Assembly: GCA_900088475.1 (NCBI GenBank)
Contig: FLMG01001116.1
Location: 1-64,000 of the forward strand
Source of the DNA: Hyphochytrium catenoides
Taxonomy: Eukaryota; Sar; Hyphochytriomycetes; Hyphochytriales; Hyphochytriaceae
Direction: 5' to 3'
DNA length: 64,000 nucleotides
Part shown: positions 11,331 to 21,322 of the stretch, one piece after another
How positions within the stretch are numbered: the stretch's first letter is position 1
Layout: every line of letters starts with the position of its first letter
Made by a program: the position numbers and the translations under genes
Notes under the pieces: generated by a model
Databases searched by the model: none
The model's input: only the letters and a program-made list of their open reading frames with translations
Told to the model about the DNA's origin: nothing

Positions 11331-12975
11331 TCTGCCCGTCATCATCGCCTGAGATTGAAAAGTCAAGTCCAGGGCAAGTGCGGCAAAAGGTTCCAAGAAG
11401 AATCTTCAATCTTTGTACGGAGCTCGAGGATAACTCGTGAGATGTAAGTAGAGAAGGAGGGCAAGTTCCCTGTGAAAGGACGAAGCTTGGGTTCTTGGGT
11501 TGGTGTCATTCAAGACGCGAGATTCGTTGGAGGGTGATTGTATCTCTCCTGAATTCACGGCCCTGCTTCCCCTTGGTAGCTTCCTTTTGCCTTCATTCTT
11601 TGCACACGGTGGGAGCGTTGTACACAGTGGAAGCTTCTGTTTACTTTGTTACTTTGAGCTTACAGGAGATGGAAGACTTCAGGAGGACCTGGGACTCCGA
11701 AAGAGCTAGCACCTGATGAGTTGTTCTACAAGCAATAGCGGCAAAGGACTCGCTTACCCTTGCTCGTAAGCGTTATCTTGGAACAAGAGGAACTTTATCT
11801 CTCTGTGTGAAACTCTAGCAGCTTGGCGTCTTCGAATCTTTCATAACCTAATTAGGCTACTTGTTCCTCGAGCTCAGCAGATGTAGTTCTAGATGAGAAT
11901 AAACGAGACGGAAGTCACCGCAGTAGACTATCACGATGTGAGAGCCACGTTACGTGAAGCTTGTGAATATCAGCTACCAGAGCTGGAGCTATTATAGATT
12001 AAAGAGCAAACAAATAGTAGGCCCAGCAGTTCATTGAATAGATGACAGATCTATCAGCTACATACAACCAACGTGGGCCATTATTAGAGCTCTATGTTCT
12101 GTTCAAGAGAGAGGACGACCGTTGCAGACACAGGCTAGCCTTTGTCAACTTATCAAGAGACATGCAGTAGAATTGTTACATGTCACCCCCCACAACAGCA
12201 TCCGCATCTCTTTCCTGAAGTAGTGCCAGTCTTACTCCACCAGTGGCTTGCCAGGCCACAGCTACTCCTCACAATGCGTCCACTGCAAAAGGTAATAGCT
12301 TCAAATGAAAGAAGTGGTGCTGCATTAATGATAACCCTAGACAGTGAATACCTGCAGCAGTCGCTCTTCTCGCTCTCCTCCACTTCGCTTCTTGTACTTC
12401 AGACGATGCAGTTCTATTATTTTGTTAGTTCGGCGGTTTGTATAAGGCGGGAGTCAAGTGGATTGAAAGGACAGCCGCTAGCCATAAGAGATGTACTTGT
12501 GAAATCATCATGACATTACTTCTACTGCGACACAATGCCAAAACTTCCCATTAGAGTAACGCACGGCATGCTAGGTCTTATGCAGGTCCTATCAACTCAT
12601 AGCACGACACCTTTCCAACTTTGCAGATCATCGGCACGGTAAACCACGGCCTCCAAGGAGGTACGAAAAAGTAGTCGCTAGGAGTCCTTACTGGCACGTC
12701 TATTTGGTATGTGCCTATGCCTATATAATACCAGGCAGGGAGCAAGAACTAAGGCTGCTTTTACTTAGCTTTCAAGGAGGACCTATTCTCCTCCAAGTAG
12801 CAACCATTACGCCAGAATCCTTGATAAGTTATAAGCGCTCTGTGTCCCGCCATCTCGTCCTCATTCAGTTGCCCCATTGTAGTTATTATCTCTTTGTGTG
12901 TCCACGAATAGCGGCTTCTCTTCCATTCGGTGTCGTCCATTCTAAGCAGAAGGACCACCTGTTCGCAAGATATAC

Positions 12976-13009
12976 TGTTGAGGAATGAAAGATGTTGAGG
13001 AATGAAAGA
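12976..13009 (+). repeat. Exact 17-bp tandem duplication
   Basis: TGTTGAGGAATGAAAGA occurs twice head to tail (12976-12992, 12993-13009) in non-coding DNA. It looks like a recent slippage or repair duplication. Confidence 0.9.
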
Positions 13010-15871
13010 TCCTCTAAGAATGGCACCAGCAGAATGCTGTCCTAGAAAAGAGCTTCTTCAATGGAGCTGTAGAGCTAAGACATGAAAAGTAGTGGACGCA
13101 TCTGATGGCTGCGGGCGACCAGACCACTTGTTTTCCTGTTCGTCTAGCAGCTTTGTGATTTGCTATGCTTTGCCTACACCTTGCAAGTCCTCCTCCTACT
13201 ACCTCCTCTCGTCATCTTCAGGATGGTGGCTCCTCTCGTCTCCCCCAGTCCCCTAATACTAGAATCAATTGCTAGTAGTAAATTTGTACGGAATAGGACG
13301 AAGGGAAGTCATGAACTCATCATGGAACCAAGTGGCAAGCGCATCTTTCGCCTATTACTACTTGGAATTCGAGAACGAGAAGAACGACGTAGTAAATTGT
13401 ACCACCATCGCAGCATGGACCAGAAGCTGCCTCTATTCAGATAAAAAAAAGGCTAGGATATGTCTTTCCTCCTCCTCCTTATCATCGAAAAGGATCTGTA
13501 AGGGAGAAGGACGACCCTTACTTTAAGTCCATCCTCTTGCGAGCGAAAGGAAAGCCCTGCTCTCGTTCTCTCATTTGCAATTGTCACTCCTCTATGCTTC
13601 TCTAGCACCCTTATTATCATCTGCCATTGCCGCTCATATTTGATCCTGCTACGGACACGACTATTATCTCCCACACGTCAAGACTTGGGGATCAGCATCT
13701 GACGTAGCGCTAGTACCACTGCATGATTTGCCCTCCTTGATCAACAACAATATGCGCATTGTGCAAGTTTTGTGTACAGTGTTGGTAAGTGAGTGTGTAA
13801 CAACGACTAGGAAACCCTAATCATCGACTCCCCAAAGCAAAATACATCTGCCAAGAGACGTATCGGGTGCATCGTGGTCGTAAACAAGAAGAGCAGAAGC
13901 TCTTGAAAAGATGCACCCTAGCGTGTGGGGTGCTACTGGAGTGATGCTGACTCCAACAACCATCATGGGCTATCGAGCTTGGGGCCGGATGGGGAGTGAA
14001 GGGGACGAGGGAAGACACATTGAAAGATCCTCCCCATGGAAAGCGGAGGGAGAAATTTGACTTGTCACAGAGCTTTTCTATCGAGGAATTCATGCACTGT
14101 ATAATAAGGTTTTGTTATAAATAGCAGGGCGCTGCTTGGTGTTGATTCCTGTACGAATGTTCTACTGTGTACCTTCAGATGTACACATAGAACTCTATTG
14201 ATCACATTCCGTCACTTTCCGTAGTGTTGAGAAGAAGCTCGGACGTGACGACGTCACCTGAAGTCCTAGCAGATAGCAGCAGAGGAGCACAGCTTTGACC
14301 TCTCCACTCTCCACTATTATTGGGCCAATGTCCCTCAAGTATCGTATGGGTATCATCACGTTGTACCTATGGAGAACACCACACAAACCAAAGATGCGTA
14401 TGATACGTATCTAGGAACTAGTGTACCACAACCACAGCCTTTCTACAAAAACTTCCTTTCATTTGCCATAGAAAAGTCATAGAAGCTATGGCCAAGATAG
14501 AGGTAGGTTGGACAGATCCTGTTATTCCCGCCCATCTGGCTCTTCTACTACTTGTACAGCATTATCATGATGTTTCTGACAGGAGAAGAAGGGAGAATGC
14601 TGCTGCTGAAGGCGATCTCTTCAAAGTTATCGATTGAACAGCTAACGAACCGCTTCCAGTTCATAAACAGTTGTACCGTACCGCTTCAGTTCACTACTAC
14701 GAACAGGTTCTACGTAAAACGGGAAAAGTCACCACTTTTCCACCTGTTCGTGACCTGCAAAAGGCCTCACTTCACGTCCTTTGGACCCATGTTCTGTCTC
14801 ACAATTTTGCTCTCTGTCTGACTCTCTACCACGCAGCCGCAGCTTTTGCTGTCTGTTGGGTCTCGAGAGAAGTGTAGGTAAGGAAATTTTCAACCGAATA
14901 TCGCTTTTTCATGCAGTAGCTCATCAGACATCAAGCCAGTGAAACAGCCAGGTCTGTCATTAGATACTGTCCGGTGCACAGTGAGAGCATGACTGATTAT
15001 ATTCTAACTGCCATTGGTCCCTTTATTGTTCCCCATCTCCTTCCTTCGTCTCTTCTGTCTCTCACACTGTGTCTTCCTCTCCCCACTGTTAGCTGACTGG
15101 CCGATGCTTTACTGTCTGTACTGGGGTAGCTTCACGTGGTGCCTGTGCAGACCTACATGGAGTACAAAAATAACCTCCATTTGCCTCCCTCGCTCTCTCT
15201 CTGAATAATGTGAAGGATGAGATCAAAGATAAGCAGTCCATGCTTCTTGAGACTCTTAGGCCCCAGTCGAAGCATGGATATACGGGAAATAGAATTGTGA
15301 GGGAGATTGCCTAAGAGAAAATTAAGGCAGGAGGTCACTGTAACAAACTTCCAACCACTTGAGTAGTAGTGTAGTTCTAGGAGGAGCTTTCTCCTGGGCT
15401 TTATTAGTCAGTAGAAGGAACTCGAGCCAAATTTCATCTCCCAAAAATTCCTTTCTCAGGAGAGCAACGAAACTACCCGGGCCTACACTAGTCTCGAGTC
15501 ACTGCCCATTAAATATATATGAACAACGGTCCGCCTCGGGTTGGGGTCCCAAGCCCGAGTCTCGTTACGATTTTGGAATTGGCTGAGTTGTAGTAATACT
15601 TGCAGGTTAACTCAGTGTTCCACAAGGTCAGGAGCAGCGTAGTAAGATTAGGGTTGACATAGCGCCACCCTGGCTCTTCACCTCACCCAACCCAATCCCG
15701 GCCCCGCCTATCCGCCCTCACGCACAATCTTTCTTCCATAGCTCTTAACGCATTTATATGCATGGGTCTGGAGCACTGCCATCTCCTACCCGCCGAGGTA
15801 GCGCCAACATTTGTGCTGTTGTGGTCGGGCCGCCGGTTGTCCTGCTGGCCTCTATTGTGTGTGTGCCCTGG

Positions 15872-15898
15872 GCTAGGCTGGGCTGGGCTAGGCTGGCC
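15872..15898 (+). repeat. Short GGCTA/GGCTG tandem repeat
   Basis: Five-base units GGCTA and GGCTG alternate over about 27 bp. Simple-sequence repeat in non-coding DNA about 400 bp upstream of the gene starting at 16300. Confidence 0.75.
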
Positions 15899-16299
15899 TT
15901 TGAAGTGTAGTTCCTCGATGGGGAGAAAAACTTGTGACTCGTCACTTGCTCCTCTTCTGCGCATGAGAGATTAGCGTTGCCGCAGAGATCGAGGACGCAG
16001 CATTGTGAAGTTCGAGACGCTGCTCGATAGCTAGCACTTGTGTTGACTGAGAACCAGTGTGAAGCTTTGTCTCTTGGTGTCATTATCTGCTCTATAAAAC
16101 TCCTTTTACTAAAACGAGAAGACTGGCACAATCAAGCTCTGCGCTCAAGTCACTCATCACTCACAAGCTTTGAGAGAGTAGACAGCCAGCTGTAGCTGCG
16201 CGGGGGGTACCGAGTGCACTTCTCCTCCTAACAGCTCTTCTGAAAGGCAGAGCTGGTCTGTGTACTCTCCTCACGCGTTTGATTTTATAAACGGCAAGG

Positions 16300-17381
16300 A
16301 TGAAAACTACGGCTCTCGTCGGTCTCAGTATCTCGGTGCTTGCTGCCTTTGGAGGCACCCGAGCCCAGGAGAGTCAGCCATGCACTTTAGACTCTGGTAA
16401 GCTTTCACAAACTGGTCCTTTCGCTTTGGTTTGACCGCCGACAACTCACGCATGAATCAATCCTTAGGCAAGTTTGTATGTCCTGCTGGGCTGACCTGCG
16501 TTGCCATTGCTGATAATGGAGGCATTCAAGCCAGAAAATGTGTTGCGCCTATTGTCTGCACAGGCGATGTTTTTGGCGATTGCCCAACCTACAACAAAGA
16601 TGGGGTAGCTCAGAAAGGCATTTGCTCCTTTATTGAAAGCCCGGAATGTGTCAACAACGGTGTGAGCTGTGCTTCAGTGAACGGAAAGAAGGGCCTATAT
16701 AAGTGCCTCACGCTCTCGTTATGTGATGCGGTGACCGGGAGTACGTGCTCAACGGCATGCCAAGATTCAAATGGGCTGATCTGCGGTGGCAATGGAAGCT
16801 GTGACACCAGTGGAAGCAGTCCGCAGTGCAAGTGTAAAGATGGCTTCTCAGGACCTAAGTGCGGTTCAGGCAGCAACAGCGGTGATGGAACAAACGGAGG
16901 TGGATCCGGTGCTGGAGGGGACGGTGATGGGGATTCAGGCGCGGGAGGAAATGGTGGAGGCGCTGGCGGTAATGCTGGCACGGGTGGAGACGCTGGTAAT
17001 GGTGGTGGGGCGGGTGGGGACGTAACACCTTCATCTCCGTCCAACTCGACCGTCACTCCTACTCCGTCAAAACCCTCTGGGTCAGTAACGTCTCCTCCAA
17101 ACTCATCCTCGAGCGCACCTCCTGTGGACAACACATCAGACCCAGACGCCCAGAACAAGAACAGCCAAGGTTCTGATGGTTCTGGAGGCGACAGTCTCTC
17201 AGCAGGCGGTATCGCTGGTATCGTGATTGCTGCCATAGTGGTCATTGGCCTTATAGCGATGTTTGTCATTTTCCGCAACAACCAGAAGAGAGAAAGCCAG
17301 GCAGCAGCGGCTGGGGCTGTGACAGAAGACGATGACATCGAAGGTGTGATGACGCCAAGACATAATATTGCCCTTATGTAG
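16300..17381 (+). CDS. Secreted-type single-pass membrane protein with EGF-like module
   Basis: Two exons (16300-16396, 16468-17381; intron GTAAGC...TTAG) give 336 aa. Residues 1-22 are a typical signal peptide (MKTTALVGLSISVLAAF...). The outside part is Cys-rich, with evenly spaced Cys to about residue 160, ending in an EGF-like stretch (CGGNGSCDTSG...CKCKDGFSGPKCG). Then comes a Gly/Asp/Asn-rich repeat (GAGGDGDGDSG, GNGGGAGG), a Ser/Thr/Pro-rich stalk likely to be O-glycosylated, one membrane helix (GGIAGIVIAAIVVIGLIAMF), and a cytoplasmic tail of about 40 aa with an acidic patch (EDDDIEG). The domain order resembles adhesion or wall-sensing receptors, but I cannot name a family. The next gene on the same strand (19249) has the same plan, so the two may be related in role. 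Confidence 0.85.
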
Positions 17382-19248
17382 CCCTTGATCTAGGTTATAT
17401 AGGGCACTATATAGACAGATTCAGTGTATATTATACCTGCCAGCTATGGTCTTATCTAAATATTCTAAATCTATATCACACTCACATTCAATCTTTCTGG
17501 TCAATGCACTAGCCTTGATGCATCTTAATCGACCCCACCAGCTTACCGGGCCGAGAATGTGGAAGTGGTCTAAGCGCTACTGGATGTGACCCGATAAGGA
17601 CACATCCTAAACCTACCTGGGCATAAGAAGAAAGCCCCAAAAGTTGTCAGCACCGATAGAAACGCTCTGTCAACATCATATATCAGGGAAACCACCAGGT
17701 CCTTCAGTGAGCGCAAGTGCCCTATTTTGACAAACTTGTGCAACGAGGTCCATGCAGCCGTGAGGGCAAGCAAGGGTACGACCATGTAAGTTCTGGGCTA
17801 GAGATGATTACTTTACTGACTAGAGTATTTAGCTCGTCTACATTGGTTCTGATTGGCAAGCTTCCATGAGAGATTGATCTCCGTAGTAGCAGCAAGAGCA
17901 ATGACCCCGTTCCTGTATGTGCCCCCATTTAGCCAATGAGTAAAGTGCCCCATTAGATAGGCTTGACCAAGAGGCATTTGCTTGCCGCTTGTACGTCTTT
18001 GAGAACTACAGGAGCCAGAGGTCTTGACAACCTGTCCTGATGTCAAGACAGTTCTCAGGTGCGTCGAATGAAGCTTGCCTCCTCTGTACTATCATAAGCT
18101 GGAAGAGAAGTAGTTCAAGGAGGAGTAATCTTTTAACCCTGCACAGGAAACTTATTACCAATAACCAGTTTCTCTCTACAGCCAATCAGAACAGCGGCGG
18201 CTACTGTACAGCCAATGGGAAAGACGCTTGCTGTCCTACAGCCAATGGGAAAGGCCGGGCCTTTCAAAAACAAGGAAGTAGTTCCTGCAAGTGATGAAAG
18301 AAACCGCTAATCACACACGGTCAACGCCAGCTAAACACAGAGCGAGAGGGCAATTCAAGCACATATCAACATGTAACTCTGTCTCTTTTCAGCGGTGGCT
18401 CATAAATAGCCAAGCACCTAACTGGTGATCTAAACCGCCAACATCTCTGACGGCAACACAGATGTTGTGTGTGTTCTCACACAAAGGTGTTGGCCTCACT
18501 CACTGTTCTGTAAGTGATGGGGGCAGACTGGCGATTGGACTGGCGCCAATGGGCCAAAAAGTCGTTCCCATCTCTGCTGCAGCTTCACACTCTCTGATGT
18601 CTTCCTCTCCCTCTCCCGTCTTCCCGTCGGTCGACAAGGCAGGAAATGCTGCTAAAAATAGTCGAAAGCGAAGGCAGTGACTGAGTGAATAAGCAAGAGA
18701 GCGAAAGAGAGAGACGGCAATAAAGGGAGAGGACAGAAGAGAGAAGGGGCGCCAAGGGTGAGCGAAGGCGGAGACAAGTGGCTTCTTGGCATCAGTCTGT
18801 CACCCTTTCTGCGTACACTTTACAGTCGATAGGGCAGCAGGCCAATTGTGTCCAAATCTTGTAGGAGTCCTCCAAGCAGATCTGACTCTCCTGTCCTACC
18901 CTTAGAAGAGGCTATCGCATACAAGGACTGTTACAACGTTGGGTCGTACTGGACTATAGAAACGAAGAGAAGTCGCAACAACTCTCACTCTCAGTAGTGC
19001 TTCCACACTTGGAGCTGTTGAGTTCAGCGCCACACGGGCAGCTAAAGTCACGTTGCTACAATCTCAGCTATAATCTCCTTTTTTCGAACTGCATCCCGTC
19101 CACCAGCAGTGGTGGCAGCTGCTGACCAAGAAGACATCACTGTTCTGTTGTTCTATTGCGATCTTCCCATTTTGTGTAAGGGGAGCTCTAAGAAGAATCC
19201 CCTATCCGTCCCGATAGAGATCTTTCGATCCCAGTCAACTAACTGAAA
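17382..19248. other. Intergenic region between the two membrane-protein genes
   Basis: No frame with supportable coding content. It contains several CCAAT boxes (single ones near 17931 and 18546, an inverted one at 18534, and a regular cluster at 18182-18246) and a purine-rich stretch at about 18680-18780. It probably holds the upstream control region of the gene at 19249, including possibly a missed 5' exon with a signal peptide. Confidence 0.5.
18175..18250 (+). promoter_or_regulatory. Three CCAAT boxes at exact 30-bp intervals
   Basis: ACAGCCAAT occurs three times; the CCAAT cores start at 18182, 18212 and 18242. The bases around the cores are also similar (CTACA before, GGGAAAG after the last two), so this is a degenerate 30-bp tandem repeat. 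Thirty bases is close to three helical turns, so all three would face roughly the same side of the DNA. NF-Y binding is inferred from the motif. The next supported gene downstream starts at 19249. Confidence 0.5.
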
Positions 19249-20367
19249 ATGTCAAGTGAACTAGACTGCACAGCACCGTGTGCTATAGCGGGTCAGACCC
19301 AGAACATTTGCGAAGGCAGCGGATGCGGCATTGCCCCTTGCAGATTACCCTTTTCAGGCTCTCCAACCATCAAATGGCAGTGCTACGCTTATGTCTCGAA
19401 CACCCGCTCGTGTGACGGTATATTCGGCACTGGTTCGACAGCGCCCGACTGCTCAAGTGTCCCTACCTCTGCACCGACGCCTACCCCAGAGCCCTCCCCT
19501 TCACCGAGCCGTACGCCAGCACCTACATCCCGACCGACAACTAATGGTTCGCCCACTACCGGCTCCTCTAATGGCCTCGGTCAAGAGACAGGTGAAGAAG
19601 GATCCAAGAGCTTTTTTTCTTCCACTGGAGGTATTGTGGTGATATCTGTCATTGCAATTCTCGGACTGCTAGTCTTGGTGCTCAGCTTCCTCTTTTGGCG
19701 CCGGAATCGGTATGTTCGTAGAAGTAGCGATCTCTCCTCGACGGCCAACAACAAATGGGATCGAGGGCTACATAATGGACCCAAAGACGAGAGAGAACAA
19801 GCCCTGTTGGAAAGCGGTGATAGAGAGCAGACGCCTGCCTACTACCAAGGAGTTCATGCCCATTTGGCTCCACAGACCGTCGCTGCCGTGGTCCCCACCC
19901 AGCAGTATTGGACTTCAGTGCCCGTCACAGCGGCTCCTCCAGCTGTTGCCGGGCGGGGGAGTGATTATAGCCTTCATGGTTCAAGCCTATCAGGCCAGCA
20001 GGCCGCCCCTCAGAGAATGTCTCTCTCTGAGAAGATCAAGGAGCTGCAGGAGCAAAAGGTCACGATGCTGGGAACAGGTGCCGGTGCAGTGCCTCCGGCA
20101 GGTGCTGCTTTAGACCATCCAAACATTACTGAGAGACTTCTGCCAGAAGTCAATCAGAGACAAATCAGTACAGGCACCGTGGACATTGATGATCTTCTTG
20201 TGGCCAATGAAGGCAAGGGAGACAGCATGGGAACAATCGATGTGGACGGAGAGACTGGCAGATATACCTCAGCGAGTGATCGACAGGCGCCAGGGGACGT
20301 GATGAACATTGATTTGTACAGGCTTTCGCGGCGGCGGTCGTCGACTGCTAGCTCCATGGAGCTGTGA
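19249..20367 (+). CDS. Single-pass membrane protein with Cys-rich ectodomain
   Basis: A 372-aa frame. Residues 1-70 hold about ten Cys (DCTAPC, CEGSGCGIAPC, WQCYAY, SCDG, DCSS). A Pro/Thr/Ser stalk follows (SAPTPTPEPSPSPSRTPAPT, about 71-105), then a membrane helix (GGIVVISVIAILGLLVLVLSFLFW, about 127-150), a basic stop-transfer sequence (RRNRYVRRSS) and a cytoplasmic tail of about 220 aa with a short helical piece (LSEKIKELQEQK) and a Ser/Arg-rich end. The plan resembles fungal WSC/Mid2-type wall sensors by architecture, not by clear sequence match. There is no signal peptide: the Cys start right at the N-terminus and an in-frame TAA lies 9 bases before the ATG, so a signal-peptide exon joined at a splice site inside the present start is likely. 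The true start is therefore doubtful. Confidence 0.75.
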   Translation: MSSELDCTAPCAIAGQTQNICEGSGCGIAPCRLPFSGSPTIKWQCYAYVSNTRSCDGIFGTGSTAPDCSSVPTSAPTPTPEPSPSPSRTPAPTSRPTTNGSPTTGSSNGLGQETGEEGSKSFFSSTGGIVVISVIAILGLLVLVLSFLFWRRNRYVRRSSDLSSTANNKWDRGLHNGPKDEREQALLESGDREQTPAYYQGVHAHLAPQTVAAVVPTQQYWTSVPVTAAPPAVAGRGSDYSLHGSSLSGQQAAPQRMSLSEKIKELQEQKVTMLGTGAGAVPPAGAALDHPNITERLLPEVNQRQISTGTVDIDDLLVANEGKGDSMGTIDVDGETGRYTSASDRQAPGDVMNIDLYRLSRRRSSTASSMEL

Positions 20368-21322
20368 ATTAACTTACTGGCGTCTTTTTTTATAAGTTAT
20401 TTATGCAGCTCAGACCTTAACTGGGCTTCGCGTCCAAAGGGCTGAACCGCTAAGGGTTTCCTATGAGGACCCTTCCCTGCGGCGATTGCTACAGCGCACA
20501 TGGTGGCCACTCGCATTCTTATTGATGCTATTTCCCCTAAGTTATCAAAAGCGAAATGATTCTTACCTATCCAGTAGCGGCCGACTCCAAATGCAGCTGT
20601 TGGGCTCTCTATGACGGTATAGAGTGTATAACAACCGTCAGCCGTAAGTCAGTCTGATAGCCGTCTCAACAACCTTAGGGCGATCTCAATAACGTTTCTC
20701 TTGTCACCATCCTTTGTTCTCAAGCACTGATCCTTTATTCCTCGAGCGCTCTTGAGACTAGGCGCCGGCTTGTAGATCGAGCATCATGACGGGCCAGCTT
20801 TGTCTTCATGAAGTCGATGCTTCAAAGTGTGAAGGTCCAACATCTCCTCATCGCTTGGCTTTTGTCAGCAGCTTTCAGCGTGGGTGGCCGCACCATGAGG
20901 ATGATCTCATGGGGATGAAGCTGATTCTTGCCGCCAAAAGGACAGACATTCAGAGCTCCTCCAGGAGCGAATCTTGAAGACTCTTGAGTTTTGGGTTGTT
21001 TTCTGGAAGATTTGTCCTCACTCAATCAAACCTTCTTCCGTGACAGGATACTAGTGGTGTCCTGTCCTCCGGCAACGCGCTTTGCCAGTCATCATCGCTC
21101 TAGCCAACGGATGTTGGCCAGAGTTTGTCGTCTGAATAGATGCGTTACTCTCAAGGTGGGTGGCGGGACCATTCGAAGCGAAGCAAGCAGCTTTTAATAA
21201 CTGAAGAAATGGCAATGGTGTCTGCGGAAGAATTGAGAAAGTGATCAAAGAAGGCTTAGTAAGCCGACACACTGGATGCAGAGTCAAAGACAGCCGCTTT
21301 CGCGTGAGCTCCTCATGGCACC
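20368..21322. other. Intergenic region before the C5orf34-like gene
   Basis: About 950 bp with only short, unrelated frames on both strands. I see no recognisable gene or RNA. It should contain the end of the transcript from 19249 and the promoter of the gene at 21323. Confidence 0.5.

Larger units (their letters stand above)
10181..16299. other. Long intergenic stretch, no supported gene
   Basis: About 6.1 kb in which no frame exceeds 125 codons and none shows a domain, a signal peptide followed by a sensible product, or consistent splice phases. About 10690-10880 is purine-rich. A perfect inverted pair of CCAAT boxes lies at 11282-11330, a 17-bp tandem duplication at 12976-13009 and a GGCTA/GGCTG repeat at about 15872-15898. 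Short or rapidly evolving genes and non-coding RNAs could be missed. Confidence 0.5.

Noticed and set aside
12142-12513. Plus-strand frame of 123 codons
   Set aside because: No domain or consistent composition, and no similarity that I can recognise.
16610-17338. Minus-strand frame of 242 codons, Pro-rich
   Set aside because: Antisense shadow of the Gly-rich stalk of the membrane protein at 16300.
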